Source of the DNA: Piliocolobus tephrosceles
Taxonomy: Eukaryota > Chordata > Mammalia > Primates > Cercopithecidae
Length of the DNA: 64,000 nucleotides
Direction: 5' to 3'
NCBI RefSeq assembly: GCF_002776525.5
Contig: NC_045443.1
Coordinates: 46,794,137-46,858,136, forward strand
Made by a program: the position numbers and the translations under genes. The stretch's first letter is position 1, and every line of letters starts with the position of its first letter. Under the pieces are notes generated by a model. That model saw only the letters and a program-made list of their open reading frames with translations. It made no database searches and was not told the DNA's origin. This document shows, piece after piece, positions 25,701 to 37,700 of the stretch.

Positions 25701-28700
25701 AAGAGAAGGTAGGATGGGGACATGACTTTATAATGAACAAAAAGTCAGGTGAGAATACAGGAGAGAATGAAATATGAAGAGCACCTGCCCTGCCAATTTA
25801 GGCTACCTGGTGGACATCCTAATACACGAAGCACCTGGTCCCTCTGCCCCTGCTCATTAAGCATGGCTTGGGGAGGAACATGGGGGTAGACGGGAGAAAA
25901 ATCAATGGGATAGGCTGGTAGAAGGAGGCTGGGTTGGAACTCCAGAATATTCGTGGGTGCCCCAGCTGCTCCCACCCTCTTATGTGTGTGTCTGGCTCAC
26001 ACTGGCTTCAGCTTTCCTCTCCAACTAGAAAAATGGGGTGAAATCATCAGCCCACCCAGACCTAAGTACCTCAAGGGTGAATCAAGATCTAAATCCTAAA
26101 GAACTTGATATGACTCAGGGAAAAAAAGCAAAACCCCAAGGCCCTGGAGCCCAGGATCAGTCAGGGACTGCCTTCCCAGAGTACTTGTACCTTGATGCTC
26201 TCTAGCTCCTTCTCCCGCTGCAGCAGCTGCTTCTCTAGCTCTGCCACCCGCATCATGTTTTCATTCTCTAGGTCCAGAAGCTTCTCTGTGAGCTGCACAA
26301 CAGGAAGGGCAGGTTCTGTGCTGGCCCTAAAGCCTGGGCACTCAGCACAGCCTGAACCCTAGTCAAGACCTGAGTCCAACCCCTCAACACAAGGCCACAA
26401 AGGCAGCTTAGTCAGGTGGCTCCCTTATATTTCAATAACAGATATAAGACAAAGGCCGCACTCTGACTGTCTCAAGACCTATGCCGCCACATGCCCAGCC
26501 CTGGAGGTCGGTGTGTGTTCCAACTGGTGGATGATCCAGTGGCTCAGGCCTGAGTATGCTCTTGAGAGCCCTGGTGGGTTCTAAAGCCTCCCTGGGACTC
26601 AATCTGGAGGCAATGGGTCAGCTTAGGATTCCTGGTAACTTGAGCTTCCATCAACAGTGGCTCTGGCAGGCAAAGGAAGACCACCTACATGGGACACATG
26701 CTCCTCCAACTCTTCCACCTTCTCCAGGGCTACATTCTTGGTCTCAGCATCCTCCAACAAACCCCCGACGTCAAACACGTTGTCCAGATATGCCTGAATC
26801 TGCACCTGTAGCTTCTCGCTCTCTGTGTGCCTTGACTTCTGGGGGAAGAGCAGAGAGTAGTAGTAGTTGTAGGAGCAGGCAGATCATCAGGGGAACTTTC
26901 TGAGAAAGACTTAGTCCTCGTCCCCCTTCGCCACCACTTCCCAAAGAGTTCCTGCTGCAGGCCATGTCAGATTCTTGCCCCATGAAGTGGCCTGACTGGG
27001 GAGTTATCTGCAGAGGTCCTGAGTCCCAGGCCACAGAAGACAGGCAGGGTCCCAGGAGCATCAAGGACTAGGCACTTATAAAAGAAAAATCATTTGTGAT
27101 ATGGCTAAACGGATCCCAATGCACCTCACCTTACAAGGACCCCAACCAGCTCACCTGCAGGAACTCCTCTAGCCCCAGCTTGGTAAACTCATACTGCAGG
27201 TGGACCCGGAAGTTCATGTCCTCCACCGAGTGCACCACGATGTTGATGAACTGCATGCAGGCCACCTGAAGAAGAGGAGACCCAGAGAAGCAGCAACAGG
27301 AAGGGCAGATGAGAGCCAAGAGACCAGGAGGATAGGCGGCTGTTAGAATATCATCATCATGTGGATAATTACAGGGAGTCAAAGAGTTAAGCCTTTATGG
27401 GGGCAATAAGAGCATTTTAATTTTTAAAAAGTCATTTAATATTCAGTGTGTAAAGACAAGTAAATTACATGAAAAACAGATGTAAGTGAAGATATAGCTC
27501 TCTGATTTCCTTTGTACATCAGCAGGTATTCCTCAAGGAAACCTTACCTAGCCGAAGACCCTGCACTGAGAGGAAGAGAAGCTAGAGGAAGAGCTTAGGA
27601 AAGGGAGGGCAGCTCAAAAAGGATCCAATTCAAGGACAAAAAGGCCACAGAAAAGAAAAGGAGATAGATCTGATATAGACAAATGATGTCCTGAAGTTTC
27701 TAAGAGCTCTCTGGGGTGGGCAGGTGGACAAGAAGCATTTGCTGAATAGAATCATTCTGGGCTCTACATGGAATATCAAGATACACTGTTGGCCTCACCC
27801 CTGTTGTCAAGGAACACACAGCCCTGGTGCTGGACCCAGGCCCAGTTCCTCACCATGAAGTCAATGTTGCTGTCCTCATTCCGGAAATATTCCATCAGCT
27901 TCTCAAAGCGGTGCAGCTCCTTGCATACCTGAATGAGCAAACTTTCTCAGTGAAAGGAAATGCTCTATGCAGAACCCAAGCCCCTGTGCTCTGGCTCCCA
28001 GGAACATCATGGCAAAGGACTGGTTCAGACCAAGCTTAACCACAACTCTATATATGAAATAGAGCATTCTGGACACTATAAAAGAAAACCTGGGGCCGGG
28101 CGCAGTGGGTCATGCCTATAACCCCAGCACTTTGGGAGGCCAAGATGGACAGATTACCTGAGGTGAGGAGTTCAAAAACAGCCTGGGCAACATGGTGAAA
28201 CCCCATCTCTACTAAAAATACAAAAATTAGCCAGGCATGGTAGCATATGCCTGTAGTCCCAGCTACTTGGGAGGCAGAGGCAGGAGAATTGCTTGAACCC
28301 AGGAGGTGGAAGTTGCGGCAAGCTGAGATTGTGCCACTGCACTCCAGCCTGGCCACAGAGTGAGACTCCATCTCAAAAAAGAAAGAAAACTGGGACCTAC
28401 AATGTGGCTCTGGGTCTGTGGCCCCCACCAAACTGCTGAGGGAATTCAGTAAAGCCTGTGCCCTAAAGCTGGGCTTTAGGTGCCTCTGGGGATAGGTCAA
28501 GAAGAAACACAGGGATATGATACTGCCAAGTTACTAAAAGGAGGAAGGAAAGAAGGAGGAAGGGAGGAAGGCCATGGCTAAGACAGGAGGCTGCAGTCCT
28601 AGTGGGGATGCAGAGGAAGGGCCAGTGTACAGGAAAGCCCTCTCTGAGAGGGGTCTAGAGGCTCCTCTGAGCCTCTGGGCTTCAAGGAGGAAGAGCCATT

Positions 28701-31700
28701 TCCTGGCTTGAACAATGGATGCTAGGGAAGAGGTCCAAAGAAGAGGAAGGGGTGGGACCACCAGCTGTGGCTGGACGTCGAAGAATCCTGTGTTCAAGTA
28801 GATAGGGGTTTCAGAGGCAGGCCCAGGGGCTGGGGCAAATGCCACAAAGGAGTTCCTTCTCTCCTCACCAATAACAGCCAACAACCCAGGAGACATCCTT
28901 GCTTACCTTCTCCTCCCATTTCAAACACATGTGCTTTGGGTTCTACCAATGGGTTCACCGCATCAGATTCCCATCTGGGGTGTCACTTAAGTACAAATAC
29001 TCAGGCCTCTAATGGGTCTGAACTAGAGCACAGGGATCTGTACTTTTAACAAGCTCCTTAGGTGATCTGGATGCAGGACCCAACTAGGACCATTAGACTA
29101 TAGCCCTCAGCTAGCTGAGAGTATCTTTAGCTGGCCAATCAGGAGGTTTCTTGGCCCGAAGATCTAGTAAGACTAAAGTTCTGGTATTAAAAACAGTGGG
29201 AGTTCAGGAGAGAGGTTGCTTAGCCAAGCACTGGAATGTTAAAAAGCATTGCAGATCACAGGAAATGGTGCTTACCTACCTGGCTCCCTGCCTTCTCCCC
29301 TGCAAACACACACACACACACACACACACACGCAAAGCCAAAAGACTGACCTCTTTGAAATTGTCAAAGGCAGCAAGGATGATTTCGTGACCTCCTCGCA
29401 CCAAACACACAGCTGCCAGAAGCTCTAAGACAAGGGCTTTGGTCCTAAGGGGTGAAGAAGGAAGATTAACACCCTAGCTCCCCATCCTGACAACTACACA
29501 GCTCACTTCGCTGGCTGGGTAAGTCCTTTTGGAGAGTGGAGAAAGCCTCAGTGGTGAGGAGAGAGGTGGGAGAAAGAGGGCTTGCTCCCTTACTAAGCTG
29601 TGTAGACTAGAGGAGAGCCAGGGATACTTCTCCTCCAGCAGAGGTAAGGGAGTCCAAACCAAGGCTCTGACAGGACTCCAAGGCTAGGCAGGACTTGTCA
29701 GGAATACATGGAATACAGATATCCAGAGCCCTGAACAAAGTGAGGAGGAAAGGGGAGGGAAGGAACTCACCTTGGATTCTTGTTATTGAGGCTAAGTGCA
29801 ATCTCATTGACAGCATGGGGGTGGGACATGACCAGGTTGAATCCATACTACAAGAGAAAGGACAGAAGGAGGGGACCTTGATGGTGGGAAAGAGAGAGCC
29901 CAGCCGATCTCCTTGACCAGAGGCCCACCAGCAAACCTGTCTTTTATAAGCTGGTACCCTCCTAGCTCTCCTGGTTTTGCAGAAGAGGTAGAGCACCCAT
30001 GACTAGTGCTTCCCCCTTACCTGATAGTTCATGATGGCTCTGAGACAAAGGATACAGACGTGGACATCATCCTTCTGGCTCACTAGGCGGGAGTTCTTCA
30101 GGGCCCTGCGCCCAGGGAGAGTGCTATACCTGGGGAGATGGGCCAGGCAGTCAGGTGGGAGCTGAGGCTGCCAGTGAAGCATCTAGGGGCACTCACCATC
30201 ACCCAGAGAGCAGGCTGCTCCTTAGCAGTGGCAAAAAATGGGGAATAGCACCTTGTACTAACAGCCAAGAGGGACAGCGTGCAAGAGGTAGAGTGGTCAG
30301 CCTGTTTTCACCTCCTTCAGTAGGCCTTTATCAGCAACTACTCAGGATCCCGGCTTTATAACCAGTGCCCCAACCCTAGAGATCCTTCAGAATACAAGTA
30401 GTAGTTGTGTAGGCCTTCCTAGTCCCTGAGATGGGTCCAGAGACACAGTCGTCTGAGCATTCCCTCCATCCACTTCCAGTTGCTGCACCTTCTGCACAAT
30501 CTGTGGGACAAGAGCATCGTGGCTCCCATCCCACTTCTGTATCACAGAAAAGGCAGAGCCGACCCCCAAAGGCTTTAGTGGGGCCACAGGGCTATATCTG
30601 GCTTTGCACCACCCCTCCAACCTCTCACTGATGTTTCATGGAAAAAGGGAGGAGACACTGTAGTATCTGCTCATGCATGACAAGAATAATCAACAGTGTC
30701 CAAGGGACACAACCCAAAGGAGACTAGGAGAAAAGCATGGCCACAAGGGAGATAGAAACCAAGGAAAGGGCCATTGGACCCAAAGGAAAGCCTCCCAGAG
30801 TAAGAAGGGGCTCTGAGAAGTCATCCAGTCCATCCGCCTACCTCCAGGCAGGACAGCTTTTTAGACACCGCAGACAGACAAATGAGCACGTTGCACCCTT
30901 ACAGAGAAAAGGCCTGAAAGAAGAGGTGAAGGGAATGCAAGGGGCAGCCAGGTTGGGTGGGAGCTGGTCTCCAAGTAGCTGAAGGGGCAGAGTGAAGAAC
31001 TACAGGGAAACAGAATGAGGGTAGGAGCTGGATCACCCAGTGAAGGCCATGGACCTGTATGAGATGTGCCCTGCTCAAGAGACCCAGGAGGAATGGCAGA
31101 GTGTGAGTGAGGAATGAAGGGCCCCCCCAGAGAGGGGTGAGGAGTGGGGAGAGCTGGAACCCCACGTGGGGTGAGTGCAGCTGAGACCATGTACTTACCC
31201 AGGACAGACCGCTGGGCAGAGTCAAGGAGACAGAGAGGACAGACCAGAGACAGACTGGCAGGCAGAGGGCAAGATAGCTGAGCCTGGAAGCAAGAGTGGA
31301 GGGAGGAGCATGAGCACTCACCGCTGAACCTGAGACCTGCACTGAAGGGTAGGGTGGGAGGCAGGCGGGCAGAGCAAGAGCACACATACCGGAGCACAGA
31401 CTGGCGCGCAGAGCGAGCGAGGCTGTTGGTGAAGGGGGCCGACAGGGCGCTGGGTGGCTGCAGGTCCTCGATGGACCTGCTCCAGGACCGGAGTTTGTCA
31501 AATGCACCATCGTCACCACTCTCCAGACCCTCAAAGTCAAACCTGGAGCATGAAAGGACACACGTGCGCACACACAGGCACATACGCAGGAGAAATTCAG
31601 TGCCAAGGCCCCCCATGAGCCCATCCCCACCCTTCAGGCCTCCAGGGCAACAAGAAGCAGGGGTAGCAAGGAGAAAAAACAGAACTGGGCAGCAGAGACC

Positions 31701-34700
31701 TGATCCTAGCTGGAAGAGCCACTAACACAGAACAGCGGCAGAAGCAGCACAGGCAGCAGCCAGGAGGGGAGTCTGAGGAGATGGGAAGCTGATGGAGGCC
31801 GACTCCTTTGCTCCCCACTGGCCAGGAAACTCCAGGAGGAGTGTCCTCCCCATGGACCACTCAGGAGCTGGCAGTCTTTCTGCATTCTCAGCTTAGATGG
31901 AACATTTCTAGGAAGCTGTGGCCCCCCATGAAGAATCTGCCCCTAGAGGGAATGGTGGGGAATGGGCAAACTGCAGGTCTTGCTAGTTGGCAAATGCCAG
32001 CAACCAAAGGGCCTTTCAGTGCCTTGAAGGAGTCCAGTTGATTGTGGATGGCAGGACTGAATGGAAAGGAAAGGGGGTTCTGGCAAACCCAGAGTGGGAC
32101 AGTCCTTTATTGTTTGGAGGAGCACCACTGCCCCATCTTAGCACTGGGTTTTAATGACCAGGTTCTCTATGGTTCTGGTTACTTGAGGTTTCTAGGTTTT
32201 TCAGGCATACAGGCTCCCTGGGCTTCAGTTGCCCTAGGGGAAGATATTATAAGTTGAGATTGTGGACCAGGGTCCTGTAGTCTAGCCTCTGCAGGAGTTG
32301 AATTGTTTGTCACTTCCTGATCCTGGAACCAGATGTCTTCCACCATCAGCAATTATTATGTTTTTTTTTTTTTAAGAGAAAGGGGTTCACTCTGTGGCCC
32401 AGGATGGAATGCAGTGGAACAGTCGTGGCTCACTGTAACCTCTAACTCCTGGGCTTAAGCAATCCTCCCGCCTCAGCCTCCCGAGTAGCTGGGACTATAG
32501 GTGCGTGCCACCATGCCTGGCTAATTTTTAAAAATTTTCTTGTAGAGATGGAGTATTGCTGTGTTGTGCAGGCTGGTCTTAAAACTCCTGGGCTCAAGCG
32601 ATCTCTCATCTTGGTCTCCCAAAGCTCTGGGATTACGTGTGAGCCACTGCGCCCAGTCAACCGTCAGCAGTTTGTCAGTGTGGCCAGGACAAAGAAGATG
32701 GCCAAGATCACAAACTCACAGAGACTCCTCTCTTATACATCCTCACTTCAGGATATACCCCTCTGAGAAACCGTCTGTCTCCTTCTTGTCCTCTTCCTCC
32801 ATGTAGGTCATTAAAGACTAAGGGAGCATCTCCTACAGGTTCTTCTCCCCTAAGAAGCATTCTGCTCAGATATGGGGTCAAAGGCACAGAGGTTGAGGCT
32901 TTCTGGAATAGGAAGGGATATCTACAGATGTCAGAATATTCCAAAGGAAGTGGGAGCAGGCTTTAGTGTCCTCATGATCAGGAGGTGTTTAATGGGGCTC
33001 TCGAGTAGACATCAGAGGAATCTCCTGACAGGGAAACAGCTTGCTGACTCCATCAGCAACAACACTGTATCCTCTTGTACTGGTATATGCAGTTTACAAA
33101 CAAGTATCTTCACTCAAACTCTATTTGGCCTCACCCTTTCCCTCTCAATCCTTTCCAAAACACACACTCTCTCCCCCACACAGAGTTCTTCTTTTTTAAA
33201 AACAGAGTCAAAGGTACTGCCATGGACACTACAATACTGAGGTTCCAGGGTACTCTTGGTTTAGGGCAGCTGGAATTTGTTTGCTTTTCAAGTAAGAGAG
33301 ATAGGCTTATTTGGAAAAATGAGCTACATTTTTCACTATAAAAGCTCTGAATTTTTAAAGAAAAATTATTTCATCAAATGTTTTTCATTTCTTTCTATAA
33401 AAAGAATTTTTTTAAGAGAGAGGAGAATCACACGAGGTATCACTTCTGCTGAGACAACAATGAAAGTGGGCCACTCTTGGCTTTAACAGAGGATAACCTG
33501 GAAAAGGTGAGAGAGGCACTGAATGAAGAAGCATCAGTTCAAATTCCTAAGGAGATGACTCTGAAGACCTGCTGGACAAAGAAGAATGGCCAAGGGGGCA
33601 AGGACAGTAGTTAGAAAAGTAGAAGTTGGTTGGGAGCAGTGGCTCACACCTGCAATCCCAGCACTTTGGAAGGCCAAGGCAAGCTGGATTGCTTGAGCCC
33701 AGGAGTTCGAGGCCAGCCTGGGCAGCATAGTGAAACCCCATCCCTACTAAAAACACACAAAAAGTTAGCTAAGCATGGTGGTGTACACCTGTGGTCCCAG
33801 CTACGCAGCAGGACTGAGACACGACTGAGGCAGGAGGACTGCTTGAGCCCAGGAAGTCAAGCCTGCAGTGAGCCAAGATTGTGCCACTGCACTCCAGCCC
33901 GGGCAACTGAGCAAGACCCTGTCTCAAAAAAAATGTTAGGGCTGAGTCCTGGAGGAGTTTCCTGGGACACCGGGGAAAACTAGGGACAGTCACGGGCAAA
34001 CCGGGAAGACTGGTCTCCCTAACGCTGACCTGTCCTAGGTATAAGTCTAAATGTGTTGGTCATTATGTTTATTCTGTAATTCCATATATTCAGGTAATTG
34101 TGGTAGGGTATGCCACTTTAAATAATAATAATGAAATTAACAGTAGATCTGCTACCACAATACAGACCTAGTATGTTCCAAACAATACTAAGTGTTTTAA
34201 CACATGTCATCATCTAATTTTCACAACAACCCTGGAATGTGGATCTCCTTTCATAGAAGAAGATTAAAAACTTGCTTTGAAGTCACACAGATAGTAAATA
34301 ACAGAACTGAGACCCAAACTCAGCTTTGTCTGACTTAAGAGCTCTCATTCCTTCCACTATACCAGGCCACCTTTTCTGTGCTAACTCACTTCTGGCTGCC
34401 TCCAAGCCCCCAAGCCTGCTAGAAAAAGACTCCTGAATACTTCATTTTTCTATCCAGGTCAAAAGGTCATGCTCACTGTTCCTGGGTTCTTCAACAATGA
34501 CCTGGAGTAACCCTCTCACGTCTGGAAATCCAAAGTTGCTTCTGGAAGACTCAACTCTGCAAAGATGAATGGATCCCACCAAGGCATCTCTACCAGAAGC
34601 CAGGACACTTCCCTGGATTGCTCACAGCTTGGCATTTGGATGCCTTGGGTTCTGATTCCAAGCTCCCTTTCCATCTCTCCCTCCTGTTCTCCAAAATGCA

Positions 34701-37700
34701 TCTTATTTTCTACTCCAGCCTAGTGCCATTCTTCACTGATCCCCAGACATCTCTGGGCTTGCCTGCCTACTTCCACACCACTGCTTGGGCTACTCCCTCC
34801 TGTCCAGGATTCCCATTTCCATCTTCATTGTTGAACTCTCACCCTTCCTTATCAAAGTAGAACAGAACTATGTCCTCCCCCAACTGGTCCCCAACCTTAG
34901 TCCCGGCGTGGTACTCACATGACAGAACACTGGGCAAAGGACAGGTAATCCACCAGCACATCCAGGCCTTTGTTTTCATCATTCAGAAACTCCCGCACCC
35001 ACCTGCAGATAAAGGAAACACAGTGGAAGGGGTCTGCTAAAGTGGGTCAAGGATGAGGAGGGTGACATGCCTCTGATCCAACACCTCCTCCTCCTGGAAC
35101 CCAGCACCAGGCTAGGAAAATTCTGAAGATCAAAATGACAGACCCATCCACGGTCATGGACTTCCCCTAGGCAGGGAAGACAGGGATGGGGAAAGTACAG
35201 GCCCTTCTAATACCACTTGCTTTGTCACGAAGGTGCTTTAGACAAACAAGCTCTCAAGTACTCCCTCTTTAAGGACCAGACCCTGGCTCAATTATTTTCT
35301 GCATCCCTCCACATGTCCTTGCTCAGTGTTTGTTGGAAGAATTTAGAAGTATCAAGAGCGTTTACCACAGGCCCGTGTGCAGAGTTGTGCTTGACCGAAG
35401 CCAGCAAGTCTCCAACCTGACTGAAGCCTGTCAAGACACCAGCAGGAAGAGTCAAGGAGAGCTCTGGAACAGAAGTATCCTGGGGCAAAGCACTCTCTAC
35501 CAAGTTTAAGGAGAGGAGTTCTGGAAAGCAGTGAGCAAACAGAGATGTACAGGAGTTCTGTATTTAGTCATGTTGAGTTTGGCAGAACCAGAAAAAGCAT
35601 GGGGGATGATCAGGAACTCCAGGAACTCCAGGATGTCTATGACCACTCCGAGTCAACCTGAGGACGTGCGCCCCCCTCAGCCAGGAAGGTAGACAACAAA
35701 GCACCTAGGGGCCATATCCCAGGGCATTATTTTCCCTTCTGCTTTCAGTCCTTTTGGGCTGAGATATTCCAGGAATGAAAGTCAAGGGCAAATCTGGGAA
35801 ACTGTTATATGACAGGTTCATTCCATAGCAGAAACATAAAACGCTCAGGATGAAACCCTAATCTAGAGTGCTCTACTCCTTCAGAATTTCTGGGGGTCTT
35901 TATAGGAAAGCTCTGCCCAAACTGCCGTGCGGGGCCTCTTCTCCCCAACAGCTGGAAAACCAGCGCCATGTTGGCCAGCCCCACCCCAAGCTACGGAGAG
36001 ACTCTGGAGCTACAACACCAGGCCCAGCTGAGATTTGGCAGCAGGCTCTGGCTGAAGCTGACTGACACCGGAGCTGCCTGAAGTTAGCTTCCTCTCTGGG
36101 GGCCAACAGGCCTCCCGTTTCCTGTCTGTCTGCTCTCCAGCTCCCCACCCCCTTCTCATTTCCTGTCTGAGTCTAAACTGCTATTTCGGGATCCTGACAC
36201 TTTGAGGAGAGGTTAAAGGGTGCTTAGGCAAGGCACAGAAACCAATACAAACCAGGGAAAGAGGAGCTGGAGAGGCTCTGGAATCCCACTTCCCAGCCTG
36301 TCCCTCTCCAGAACCTGAGTTCCCATCTGCTACTCCTGCACACCCAACTTCTGCAAGCCCTGGGGCTGATCAGGCTGTGACCAAAGCAGGATCCTCCTCT
36401 CCCCAACTTGCCCTGGGTTCCTTCCACCCTGAAGCACCACAATCTGACAAAGGCTTCCCAGAAATCCAGGAAGGATCCTTCCACATAACTCTACCCAGAG
36501 AAGCTGCAGTTCAGATGGCAGGCATGCCTAAAATGCCAGGCACTGAGCTATTCCCTGGGAACAAAGGACCACATCCAGGACCTCTAACTTGTGTGCCAAC
36601 TGCCAAGAGGCCCCAGGCCTGGGAACCACGCTGCTTTGGACCTAGCTCCTGGCCAGCTGCCAGAGGGGCAGGCACCAGGTAGAGGAGGCAGGCAGCAGGG
36701 ACTGTCATAAACTGCTCTGTGGCCTTCTCCCAATGAAAGCACACCCCCATCCTCAGATGACTACAGCAAGACTTAATCAAGAAAACAAGGCTGGGTACTA
36801 GTGGCTCCACTTTGGGATTCTTAAGGAGATCACTTGAGCCTAGGAGTTCAAGACCAGCCCAGGCAACAAGGCTAGACTCTGTCTCTACTAAAAAAAAATT
36901 TTTTTTAATGGACAGGCAGGCCAGGCACAGTGGCTCACGTCTATAATCTCAGCACTTTGGAAGGCCAAGACAGGCAGATCACTTGAGCCCATGAGTTTGA
37001 GACCAGACTGGCCAACATGGCAAAACCCTGTCTCTACTAAAAATACAAACATTAGCTGGGTGTGGTGGCACACGCCTGTAGTCCCAGTTATTCGGGAGGC
37101 AGAGGCAGAATGGCTTGAGCCTGGGAGGCAGAGGTTGCAGTGAGCCAAGATCGTACCTGGGTGACAGAGCTAGACTCCGTCTCAAATATAAATAAATAAA
37201 TAAATAAAATAAAATGGGCAGGCATGGGTGTGTGCCTGTGTTCCCAGCTACTTGGGAGGCTAGGATAGGAGGATCACTTGAGCCCTGGAAGCTGAAGCTT
37301 CTGTGAGTCATGATCATGTCGCTGTACTTCATCCTGGGCAACAGAGCAAGACCCTGCCTTTAAAAACAAACAAAAAGAAGACAGAAGAGCTGAGAGTGAC
37401 AGAAGGGACCTGTGGAGGAATGCAGAGTGGTAGGTGGCTTAGGGTGGCAGGTAGCACTCAGGGTTGCCACTGGTGTCATTCTTGCCCTCACATACAAGGG
37501 TACTAAGCAGCCCCTGCCACCTTGTCCTTCCGTGAAGGATTCACCAAACAAAGGAAGAGGCTTGGCCACACCTTTCTTAGTGGCTTGGCTTTCAATGTCT
37601 GATTCACAGATGAGTTACAGATGCCATACTTGGGCCACCAGAGCACAGTTACTGAGGCCAGGAACCACCCCTTTCCTGTTCTCTCCTGTGCTGTTTCCCT

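Larger units (their letters stand above)
31543..34918 (-). other. FMNL3: FMNL3 intron of about 3.4 kb
   Basis: Contains a minus-orientation Alu (32361-32657), a plus-orientation Alu (33627-33933) and a minus MIR (about 34150-34370). The rest is unassigned; no exon seen. Confidence 0.75.

Noticed and set aside
28048..28500. 150-codon minus-strand open frame
   Set aside because: It is the antisense translation of an Alu, recognisable by typical Alu-derived peptide patterns; many similar frames in the window have the same origin.
30861..31630. Two long minus-strand open frames (about 250 codons) near the 153-nt FMNL3 exon
   Set aside because: One is readthrough of the real exon into both introns, the other is a shadow frame; neither continues in a known protein.
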